DNA of 64,000 bases from positions 62,001-126,000 of the forward strand of contig NZ_JABBNU010000013.1 of the NCBI RefSeq assembly GCF_012926615.1, given 5' to 3'. This document shows, one piece after another, positions 48,582 to 54,524 of the stretch (the first letter of the stretch is position 1; every line of letters begins with the position of its first letter). This DNA comes from Marinigracilibium pacificum. GTDB lineage: Bacteria > Bacteroidota > Bacteroidia > Cytophagales > Cyclobacteriaceae. Made by a program: the position numbers and the translations under genes. The notes under the pieces are model-generated. The model made no database searches, was not told the DNA's origin, and worked only from the letters and a program-made list of their open reading frames with translations.

Positions 48582-49203
48582 AGAGATTAATGATATTATT
48601 GAGGCTGTTTTTGGAAGTAATTTCAACGTAAAGCTTTACAGTGATGCTTGCTATATTGAATTTTTACATAACGAAAATCCAGCAACTATAGCGGTTGGAT
48701 TAATAACATATCCTGGTTCAATAAAGGTGCGTGAGACTTGCACTATTTTCAAAAAATTTAATGAAGTAGAGTCGATTCTGCAGCCGATATTAGATAAGTA
48801 TAATATCAACCTTGGGTTTTGGAAGTCTACGATATTTAAGGACTATAAGGTTGGTCAGCATGAATTTGAAAGAGACAATTTTGAAGCTGTCAGAAATGTG
48901 TTTGAAAAGATAAAATCAGAGAGTTTGACTCATAAAGCTAATTTTTTGGATCAATACAAAGAACTATACCAAGTTTACGAGTCATCTGAAAAAATGGAAG
49001 TTAAAGAGATGGTGGGATTTATTAGTCAGCCACTTCCATTACGTAGAATGGTTATTAAAAAGCTCTGTGGAGATATTGGTTTTGAAAGCTTTTGCAATCA
49101 TTATATTGAATCATCTGAGAAGAAGGCAAAAGCAAAGCCCTCACAATTTAAAGGCTATGATAAAGCAGCAAAGGAAGTTTACGATATTTTGCGCCTCACA
49201 TAA
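48568..49203 (+). CDS. candidate immunity protein for the nuclease toxin
   Basis: 211 residues, no signal peptide, so cytosolic as expected for protection against an incoming nuclease. It starts with ATG at 48568 and overlaps the toxin stop by 14 bp, a classical toxin-immunity arrangement. The N-terminal ~110 residues are alpha/beta (YIEFLHNENPATIAVGLITYPG), the C-terminal part helical and basic (EKKAKAKPSQFKGYDKAAKEV). I do not recognise a named Imm family; the assignment rests on position and size. Confidence 0.7.
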   Translation: MSLNREINDIIEAVFGSNFNVKLYSDACYIEFLHNENPATIAVGLITYPGSIKVRETCTIFKKFNEVESILQPILDKYNINLGFWKSTIFKDYKVGQHEFERDNFEAVRNVFEKIKSESLTHKANFLDQYKELYQVYESSEKMEVKEMVGFISQPLPLRRMVIKKLCGDIGFESFCNHYIESSEKKAKAKPSQFKGYDKAAKEVYDILRLT

Positions 49204-49403
49204 TCGACTGAATTTTTCTTTTAGCGATAAAAGCATCGATTACGGAGAAGATATGTTCCCCCCCCACTAGCGCAAGTATGTACTTGTGCAATTATCGTTC
49301 GAAAACTGGTTCAAGAATCCTCTTGGACCAATCGTTATTAGTTCTTTTAAGTATTTTCCAACCTAACCGTTTATTTCTTTGATTTATTTTTAGTTGCAAT
49401 TAA

Positions 49404-49423
49404 TTTCCGGCATGAGCAGGAAA
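49404..49423. repeat. REP-like hairpin overlapping the transposase start codon
   Basis: TTTCC-GGC-ATGA-GCA-GGAAA: five-bp outer stem, one mismatch, two-bp inner stem, and an ATGA loop whose ATG is the likely start of the transposase. The same hairpin without a gene occurs at 51101-51120 and 52012-52031. Confidence 0.75.
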
Positions 49424-49960
49424 TATAAATTTGGCGATAGCAGCAAGTTATATTTTATAAGTTTTGCTGTGGTTTATTGGATTGATGTATTCATAAGAAA
49501 CGAGTATAAAGAAATATTGATAAATAGCTGGAAGTATTGTCAAGAAAATAAGGATCTTGAAATATTTGGTTGGTGTATCATGACAAGTCATGTGCATATG
49601 ATTATTGGTTCCAAAGAAAAGCCGTTAGAAAGAATTGTTGCTGACATGAAACGACATACTTCAGGTCAATTAAAAAAAGCAATAATTGATCATCCGGGAG
49701 AAAGCAGGAGAGAGTGGATGCTTTGGATGTTTGAAAGAGCAGGATTAAAGAATAGCAACAATAAAAAGTGGCAGTTTTGGCAGCAGCATAACAAACCAAT
49801 AGAGTTACTTAACGAGCAGATGTTTTATCAAAAACTTGACTATATTCACAGAAATCCTGTAGAAGCCGGTTTTGTTGAAAAGGAAGAAGAATATACATAT
49901 AGCAGCGCAGGATGTTGGCATGGTAAAGAAGAATTGATTAAGCTGAACTACATACGGTAA
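49412..49960 (+). CDS. REP-associated tyrosine transposase (RAYT, Y1/HUH family)
   Basis: 182 residues from the ATG inside the REP-like hairpin; an in-frame TTG 18 bp upstream is less likely. The single-strand DNA-processing HUH motif is SHVHM in IFGWCIMTSHVHMII. The catalytic tyrosine is in the C-terminal helix KLDYIHRNPVEAGFV, the hallmark of RAYT proteins, and the end TYSSAG is also typical. It is full length and intact. It is likely to act on the hairpin elements scattered through this region. Confidence 0.88.
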   Translation: MSRKYKFGDSSKLYFISFAVVYWIDVFIRNEYKEILINSWKYCQENKDLEIFGWCIMTSHVHMIIGSKEKPLERIVADMKRHTSGQLKKAIIDHPGESRREWMLWMFERAGLKNSNNKKWQFWQQHNKPIELLNEQMFYQKLDYIHRNPVEAGFVEKEEEYTYSSAGCWHGKEELIKLNYIR

Positions 49961-49970
49961 GTTCGCTTAA

Positions 49971-50249
49971 CGACGACGGCACAAGGAAAGCTATACTTAT
50001 AACAACTTTATTTCTAGTTCTTTGGAAACAGATATTGCAGATGATTTTATGAGTAGAAAAGGAGGAAGTGTAGTGCTAGTAATAGAGCCAAAATCTGGTA
50101 AATCTATCGGTGAAATTTCTGCAGCTTTCGAAAGTGAGATTTTATTCAAATCGAAAACCAAGTTCGAGGTTGTTTCAAAATCATATCGTCCAAGGTTTAC
50201 ACCTAATGATCCATTAGTTAGAGAAATACACATCAAAGAAGTAGATTAA
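49971..50249 (+). pseudogene. orphan C-terminal end of an ADP-ribosyltransferase-like toxin
   Basis: The open frame runs from just after a stop inside element A to 50249 and has no proper N-terminus; a TTG at 50022 or ATG at 50049 is the first possible start. The translated end reads YNNFISSSLETDIADDF, then GGSVVLVIE, then FESEILF. This is the order of the STS-like motif and the catalytic ExE (Glu37 and Glu39, counting from the TTG) of arginine/R-S-E type ADP-ribosyltransferases; the leading R motif is missing. It ends by a 1-bp overlap with the next gene. I read it as a displaced toxin tip without its carrier. Confidence 0.7.
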
Positions 50250-50788
50250 TGAAAGAAAGGCTAGATCAATACGAATTACTATCACTGAAATATAGTCAGT
50301 TGCTTTCTAATGATGAGATTCCAGAATTGGAGAAAAGAAACATTAGACAAGAGTTAGCTATGATTGATAGGTTTAAAGATGATCTAAAATGGAAAGAGCT
50401 AACAGGAGATGAAAAGCAGCAGAAAAGAATCCTGTCATTGCAAAAAATGAAGAGATGGGATAGTGAAAGTGGTGGGAAACAAAAAAGTTTGGTATACTGT
50501 GAGAATGTGATTGATCTTTATGATCAAGTCATTAGAGCCATTGCAGAGTTAGAAAATGGAGATAAACTAAAAAATCCTAGTTTACTTAGAATCTACTCGA
50601 TACTCGTAATTGAGAGAGATTTAATTAACGAAAAAAGTGGATTTGATCAGATGGTGCATATGGATTATTATGTCTTTAAAAATGTCATGGGTACTTCGCA
50701 GGAAGCAAATTTTAAAGAACTGAAAGATAGTTTTAATAAAATGTATTTCTCGTGGGAAAATAGACCATATAAGGAAGTTTCACTTTAA
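50249..50788 (+). CDS. candidate orphan immunity protein for the ADP-ribosyltransferase stump
   Basis: 179 residues, cytosolic and largely helical (KRNIRQELAMIDRFKDDLKW, VIDLYDQVIRAIAELENG). Its start codon overlaps the stop of the toxin stump, the arrangement expected of a toxin-immunity pair. No family recognised. Keeping an intact immunity gene behind a broken toxin is common in polymorphic-toxin loci and would protect against siblings carrying the full toxin. Confidence 0.65.
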   Translation: MKERLDQYELLSLKYSQLLSNDEIPELEKRNIRQELAMIDRFKDDLKWKELTGDEKQQKRILSLQKMKRWDSESGGKQKSLVYCENVIDLYDQVIRAIAELENGDKLKNPSLLRIYSILVIERDLINEKSGFDQMVHMDYYVFKNVMGTSQEANFKELKDSFNKMYFSWENRPYKEVSL

Positions 50789-50789
50789 A

Positions 50790-50956
50790 TCAAATCAACT
50801 GCTTAGTCAGGTTAGCTTTAAGCAAGAAGGCACTTAGCACATCTTTGACAGTTTTTTTCTGGTCATCAGAAAGCTGCTAAGTTTTATTGAAAAGAGATAG
50901 AAGCTCGTTATCTGTAATCAGGAGGCGGGCTTTTTCATTTTGTTGACCATAAACGA
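50790..50956 (-). pseudogene. remnant of an XRE-type HTH regulator (C-terminal tail)
   Basis: The minus-strand reading gives LITDNELLSLFNKT, one in-frame stop, then QLSDDQKKTVKDVLSAFLLK and a stop at 50790. This is the conserved tail that follows the DNA-binding domain in many Bacteroidota XRE regulators (ELL..F....L...DK..VK..L.AF..K). The DNA-binding part is absent because the frame runs into element B. The family call is from memory. Confidence 0.55.
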
Positions 50957-50957
50957 G

Positions 50958-51184
50958 CCCCCACTAGCGCAAGTATGTACTTGTGCAATTATCGTTCGAA
51001 AACTGGTTCAAGAATCCTCTTGGACCGATCATTATTAGTTCCTTTAAGTATTTTTCAACCTTAATGTATATTTCTTTGATTTATTTTTAGTTGCATTTAA
51101 TTTCCGGCATGAGCAGGAAATACATAATAATTCTATAGGTTTGCTTAACGACGACGGCATAAGAAAATTCTTGCGCCAGGGGGA
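50958..51184 (+). mobile_element. RAYT-derived element, copy B (transposase deleted, both ends present)
   Basis: The first 164 bp align without gaps to copy A, with about nine differences by eye and the first 60 bases identical. The transposase gene is gone and the right end follows after 20 bp: GCTTAACGACGACGGCAT at 51143-51160, then TTCTTGCGCCAGGGGG. It is a MITE-like internal deletion derivative. Left and right tips are inverted (CCCCCACTAGCGCAAG against CTTGCGCCAGGGGG). Confidence 0.8.
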
Positions 51185-51301
51185 GAGAATATTATTTATG
51201 ATTTGTCAATAAATATTTTATTGGGAATTGATGTAGGGACATTTTCAACCTTATTGGATTTAGAGTTAGAGAATTATTTTAAACAAAAAAATAAACAATG
51301 A
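51149..51301 (+). pseudogene. stump of a second orphan toxin C-terminus
   Basis: An open frame leaves the right tip of element B and reads GENIIYDLSINILLGIDVG, then FSTLLDLELENYFKQKNKQ and a stop at 51299-51301. The TGA overlaps the ATG of the next gene (ATGA). The composition is protein-like and its place before a membrane immunity-like gene argues that it is the last ~37 residues of a lost toxin. No family can be named from so little. Confidence 0.5.
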
Positions 51302-51870
51302 AAGTTAAAATTTTTCTACTTTTAGCCCTCCTTATTGTAGTGTTAATTGTTGATTATTTTGCATTTTTTAGTGAATTTTATTTTGGTTGTTCAAAATTGG
51401 GCGTTATTTTTTTTGTAAAGAATATAGTTCCCTTGATCTTATTAAACATTTTAATTGCTACTACTATAAAGAAACTATTCAATTTAACTATAGGTGTTTT
51501 TATAGTGGTTATTCACATATATTGTTTTGTTGTTGTCGATGGGAAATTTGATCATTATAGATTTAACAAAATATTGATGAAAAATGGAGGGATAATATAT
51601 GCATCTAAGGTAATTAAAAAGGAAGAAACAGGTAAATATTCGGACTTTGAATATGAAATACAATATCATTCTAATAATAGTGTAGTTAATGATTTGTCAA
51701 TATGTGGTAAAAGGGATGCTAAGGAAATAAAAGTTGGTGAATATTTGATTGTAGTATACCCCAATGGTTGTGGCTATTTTAGATGGCTACACACAAATCC
51801 AACTAAAGAGCAAATTGAAAGATATTGGGGCGGAAAAGAATATAAAGAAAGTGAGTTTTATAGGCCATAA
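51298..51870 (+). CDS. three-helix membrane protein, candidate orphan immunity protein
   Basis: 190 residues. Three transmembrane segments in the first ~85 residues (FLLLALLIVVLIVDYFAFF, FFVKNIVPLILLNILIA, LTIGVFIVVIHIYCFVVV) are followed by a ~100-residue soluble domain with VGEYLIVVYPNGCGYF. ATGA overlap with the toxin stump. A membrane immunity protein would fit a toxin acting at or crossing the inner membrane, but no family is recognised. Confidence 0.6.
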   Translation: MKVKIFLLLALLIVVLIVDYFAFFSEFYFGCSKLGVIFFVKNIVPLILLNILIATTIKKLFNLTIGVFIVVIHIYCFVVVDGKFDHYRFNKILMKNGGIIYASKVIKKEETGKYSDFEYEIQYHSNNSVVNDLSICGKRDAKEIKVGEYLIVVYPNGCGYFRWLHTNPTKEQIERYWGGKEYKESEFYRP

Positions 51871-52247
51871 AATACCACCTGCTGTCTGGAGTTTAGCGAT
51901 AGCGTAACTTCATGCTTTTAATGAAAAGTAAGTATTGTATCCCGGTCAAGTAAAGTAGTTATATTTCTTCTTGTTAATCTTTTTAAATCCTGGTCAATCT
52001 TAGTTCAAATATTTCCAGCATGAGCAGGAAATCCATTAATATTTAAAAGTTTCGCTTAACGACATCGACACAAGTTAATACTTGCGCCAGGGGGGGAGAA
52101 TGGTTAATGTTTAATAAAAATTTTACAACAACTTTCGAACAATTTAATACACCAAGTTAAAAAAAATAATATTACTTTTACGTGATTTTTCAACTATCCA
52201 CATAATATATTATTTCTATTCATTTTTCAATCAAAACAATAACAATT
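51871..52247. other. 377-bp region holding repeat element C
   Basis: Element C occupies 51877-52097. After it an 18-codon frame starting ATG at 52107 (MFNKNFTTTFEQFNTPS) may be the last trace of another toxin end. The remainder (52161-52247) is AT-rich leader of the next lipoprotein gene. Confidence 0.55.
51877..52097 (+). mobile_element. RAYT-related element, copy C (different left arm)
   Basis: The left arm has an AGCGATAGCG palindrome inside a TCTGGAGT...AACTTCA inverted repeat. Bases 51885-51999 align without gaps to 55770-55884 (element E). It then carries the REP-like hairpin TTTCCAGCATGAGCAGGAAA (52012-52031) and the family right end CGCTTAACGACATCGACA...ACTTGCGCCAGGGGGGG. No transposase gene. 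Confidence 0.75.
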
Positions 52248-52733
52248 ATGAATTTTAGCAAAAGCTTAAATGTTTTAATCATATGTTTATTAGTAATGTT
52301 TTCAGGCTGTTCTGATGAAGAAATTGATAAGTCAGACAAATGGACTGTGTCATATTATTATTATAAAGAATACATTTCAGATTTTGGTTCAACAACTATT
52401 AAATATAATTCAGGAACTATGAACGTAACGTTTTTGGAAGACCAAAAAATATGCTCAACTAATGGTAGTTTCATTGCTGATTATCGTGATCCTTTTACAG
52501 GCGATATGGATGAGGCAACAATTGAATTAACTACAATTCCGGAAATAAATAAAAATTACCTTATAGAAGGTGATGATATTATATTTGGAAGCGGTGGGGC
52601 AGCTAAAACTTTTAAAATAACGGAAAAAACAGATTCTACTTATAACCTAGAATTTAATTTTGAAACAATTGATGATAGTGGTGAGGAAATTATTAGGTAT
52701 GTGAAAACCGTGGATATCCGTTTGATCAAATAA
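52248..52733 (+). CDS. lipoprotein of unknown function in the cassette array
   Basis: 161 residues, lipoprotein signal with lipobox MFSGC (lipid Cys21). The mature part is a beta-rich, lipocalin-like single domain (WTVSYYYYKEYISDF, SGTMNVTFLEDQKICSTNG). Own promoter region upstream rather than overlap with a toxin end. It could be a surface or periplasmic immunity lipoprotein, or a bystander. Confidence 0.65.
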   Translation: MNFSKSLNVLIICLLVMFSGCSDEEIDKSDKWTVSYYYYKEYISDFGSTTIKYNSGTMNVTFLEDQKICSTNGSFIADYRDPFTGDMDEATIELTTIPEINKNYLIEGDDIIFGSGGAAKTFKITEKTDSTYNLEFNFETIDDSGEEIIRYVKTVDIRLIK

Positions 52734-53062
52734 ATATTAATTAAACTATTTTAGTTTATAATTCCTCAATCATTTATAGTTGTAATTACAATAAATGGTT
52801 GAGGGTACTTTACTGTTTGCTTTCTGAAAGTCCGAGTCACAGACTCTGCATTTCATACAAAAGTTTGAAGTTGTCCTGCAGAACACTCCAAACTGCGTGG
52901 GAATATCTAATTCCATCAAACATGGATTTTTTTCTTGATATTTTCTATTAATAAATATGATTTTTTTTGTAATATAAATTTTTATACTTGTGCACAAAAA
53001 ATGTGTGAGGACATATGAAAATTGTACCTCTTTTATTTAAAATCTTTTTATCAACCATTACT
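52734..53062. other. 329-bp non-coding region with two hairpins
   Basis: A small AAACTA/TAGTTT hairpin lies at 52744-52758. A long imperfect palindrome at 52764-52804 (CCTCAATCATTTAT ... ATAAATGGTTGAGG) can serve as terminator for the lipoprotein gene. The stretch 52805-52930 is less AT-rich than its surroundings. On the minus strand it reads FDGIRYSHAVWSVLQDNFKL and a few more residues to a stop, which may be a decayed repeat or gene fragment; I cannot name it. Confidence 0.5.
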
Positions 53063-53473
53063 ATGTTTTTTAACAAAAAATTAATTATTGCCTTCCTTTT
53101 TGCATTATGTATTATTTCTTGTCGAGATGAAGAAGTTAATTCGCCTTTGATTGGAACAAAGTGGATTGAATCTAAACTGGTTTCAGAAAATTGTACTGAT
53201 TCTGATTGGAATGATATAGATAACTCAGGATGTTCTGATGGTGATTGTCAAAATTTAACTTTTAGTGAAACTAATATTATCGTTGAAAGTATTGAAGGTG
53301 GTCAGGTATTTGCTGAAGATGAGATTATTCCTTATGAAAGTGATGGTTTGTATATTTATGTTGAAGACGAAAGATATAAATATAGTATCAGTGGTAATAA
53401 ATTAACTGTCTATTTTGGTAGTCGATCAAAAGGTGATCTTTGTGATGATTATGCCGAATATATTGCTGAGTGA
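53063..53473 (+). CDS. lipocalin-like lipoprotein, paralogue of the 27696 gene
   Basis: 136 residues from the ATG at 53063, chosen because it aligns with the paralogue's start. An in-frame ATG at 53015 has a GAGGA before it but gives an over-long leader. The lipobox is CIISCRD (lipid Cys20). The mature part shares NSPLIGTKWIESK, GCSDG-CQNLTF and YESDG-YIY with the copy at 27696-28118, about 26 kb away. It is followed by a related terminator. Confidence 0.78.
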   Translation: MFFNKKLIIAFLFALCIISCRDEEVNSPLIGTKWIESKLVSENCTDSDWNDIDNSGCSDGDCQNLTFSETNIIVESIEGGQVFAEDEIIPYESDGLYIYVEDERYKYSISGNKLTVYFGSRSKGDLCDDYAEYIAE

Positions 53474-53495
53474 TAAATTATATTTTATAGGATAT

Positions 53496-53531
53496 AAAAA
53501 AGGTTTGAGAAATATTTCTCAAACCTTTTTT
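53496..53531 (+). terminator. 18-bp perfect palindromic terminator
   Basis: Arms 53501-53513 and 53514-53526 extended by five A-T pairs on each side. Nearly the same AAGGTTTGAGA arm as the terminator at 28154-28184 after the paralogous lipoprotein gene. Confidence 0.9.
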
Positions 53532-53583
53532 ATTATAATATTGTTTGAATATTATTATTTGAATTGTGATTAGTTCATAAACA

Positions 53584-53651
53584 TCAATCAACTTTATTCA
53601 ATGTCATTTCAAAAAACTGGAACCAGTCATTTTCACGTTTGTATTCACCTG
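53584..53651 (-). pseudogene. 68-bp exact copy of the 3' end of the 55960-56472 gene
   Basis: Bases 53584-53651 are identical to 55960-56027. The copy begins exactly at the stop codon of the intact gene and covers its last 22 codons (ending MTLNKVD). On its right it runs directly into element D. It records a duplication or recombination that placed the array boundary here before the 53737-55959 segment was added. Confidence 0.9.
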
Positions 53652-53737
53652 ACTAGCACAAGAATGATATTGTACTTTTTATCTGATACTTTTATCTTGT
53701 TAAAGATTTGAGTGAATACTTGCGCCAGAGGGATTAT
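53651..53737 (+). mobile_element. short RAYT-related element, copy D
   Basis: The left tip GACTAGCACAAGAATGATATTGTA and right tip GAATACTTGCGCCAGAGGG correspond to the tips of copies A-C. About 45 bp of unrelated sequence lies between them. No hairpin with ATGAGC is left. It sits directly before the Imm11-like gene. Confidence 0.6.
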
Positions 53738-53771
53738 ATTAAGGCAATTTAAATATAACGGAAGTTTATAA

Positions 53772-54524
53772 ATGGAAAATGGATTTTATTTGTTATATGG
53801 TTCATTAAATAATAATCTTTTTGAAAAAGGTGAATTTGTTAAAACGTGGGTTAGAGCAAATAATATAAAATTCAAGAATGAAATTCTTTACTTAAATAAT
53901 TTAAATCCTGAGTCCTCTTTTGATGAAGATATAGTTTTTGATTACTTGGAAGCGGGAACAATGGATATTAATCGAGTAAATATGATTCATTATCCTAAAG
54001 AGAATTTACTAATTCAAGATTATATGAGTTGGATACAGAATTCACCACTTAATGGAGAATTTCATCCAATTTCTAAAAAGTTTAAGTTTTTATTGGAAAA
54101 TGAAACTTTCAACAATCCGAATTGTAGATTTTATAAAGCTCCTCTTAAAGTACGGAATGAATTTATGGAGTTTTACATTTGGCAAAATCTGTCGATACCG
54201 GAAATGGACCTCTTAAACATGAAAAAATCCGAATTGGTTATTGAGAATTCAAGAAATCGGGAAATAGTAGAGGATTGTACTAACAGATTTACTAGTTTAT
54301 CTAAGCTGAAAGAATATTGCTCTCGAAAATATGATTATTTTCATTCGCCAATATTTAAAAAATTAACATTAAATTCAAAGTTTCAAAATCTAGATGTCCT
54401 ATCAATTCCGGGTAATAAAATCCCTGTTATTTCTCATAGACTTAAGCTAGAAATTGAAGAAAAAGGAATTACGGGAGTAGAATTTAAAAATCCTGAAGTA
54501 CCAATAAATTTTGATAATGAATAG
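53772..54524 (+). CDS. Imm11-like immunity protein
   Basis: 250 residues, cytosolic. The C-terminal end IPVISHRLKLEIEEKGITGVEF strongly recalls Imm11/DUF1629 immunity proteins, which end in 'PVVSERLKEALEEAGITGVEF'-type segments. The N-terminal part (GFYLLYGSLNNNLFEKGEF) also fits the family's opening. That family assignment is from memory. It follows element D by 34 bp with no toxin gene before it, and its last 8 bp overlap the next gene, so the two are translationally coupled. Confidence 0.65.
   Translation: MENGFYLLYGSLNNNLFEKGEFVKTWVRANNIKFKNEILYLNNLNPESSFDEDIVFDYLEAGTMDINRVNMIHYPKENLLIQDYMSWIQNSPLNGEFHPISKKFKFLLENETFNNPNCRFYKAPLKVRNEFMEFYIWQNLSIPEMDLLNMKKSELVIENSRNREIVEDCTNRFTSLSKLKEYCSRKYDYFHSPIFKKLTLNSKFQNLDVLSIPGNKIPVISHRLKLEIEEKGITGVEFKNPEVPINFDNE

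Larger units (their letters stand above)
49258..49985 (+). mobile_element. RAYT-type element, copy A (right end truncated)
   Basis: The left end is a C-run then ACTAGCGCAAGTATGTACTTG, which is itself palindromic. It is followed by a REP-like hairpin (49404-49423) that contains the transposase start codon, then the transposase gene and the right-end segment GCTTAACGACGACGGCACAAG. Copies B and C show that the complete right end continues to a CTTGCGCCAGGGGG that mirrors the left end. Copy A stops before that and is joined directly to an ADP-ribosyltransferase-like toxin stump. Bases 49261-49424 align without gaps to 50958-51121. Confidence 0.75.
50789..51297. other. 509-bp region without an intact gene
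   Basis: Filled by an XRE regulator tail (50790-50956, minus), repeat element B (50958-51184) and the stump of a second toxin (to 51301). No room is left for another gene. Confidence 0.7.

Noticed and set aside
52770-52997. Cysteine-containing minus-strand frame as a small gene
   Set aside because: It covers a hairpin, has no start context and its composition follows AT-rich spacer; treated as possible relic only.
53015-53062. ATG at 53015 as start of the second lipoprotein
   Set aside because: Despite a GAGGA upstream it gives a 36-residue leader; the internal ATG aligns with the paralogue's start and a normal lipoprotein signal.
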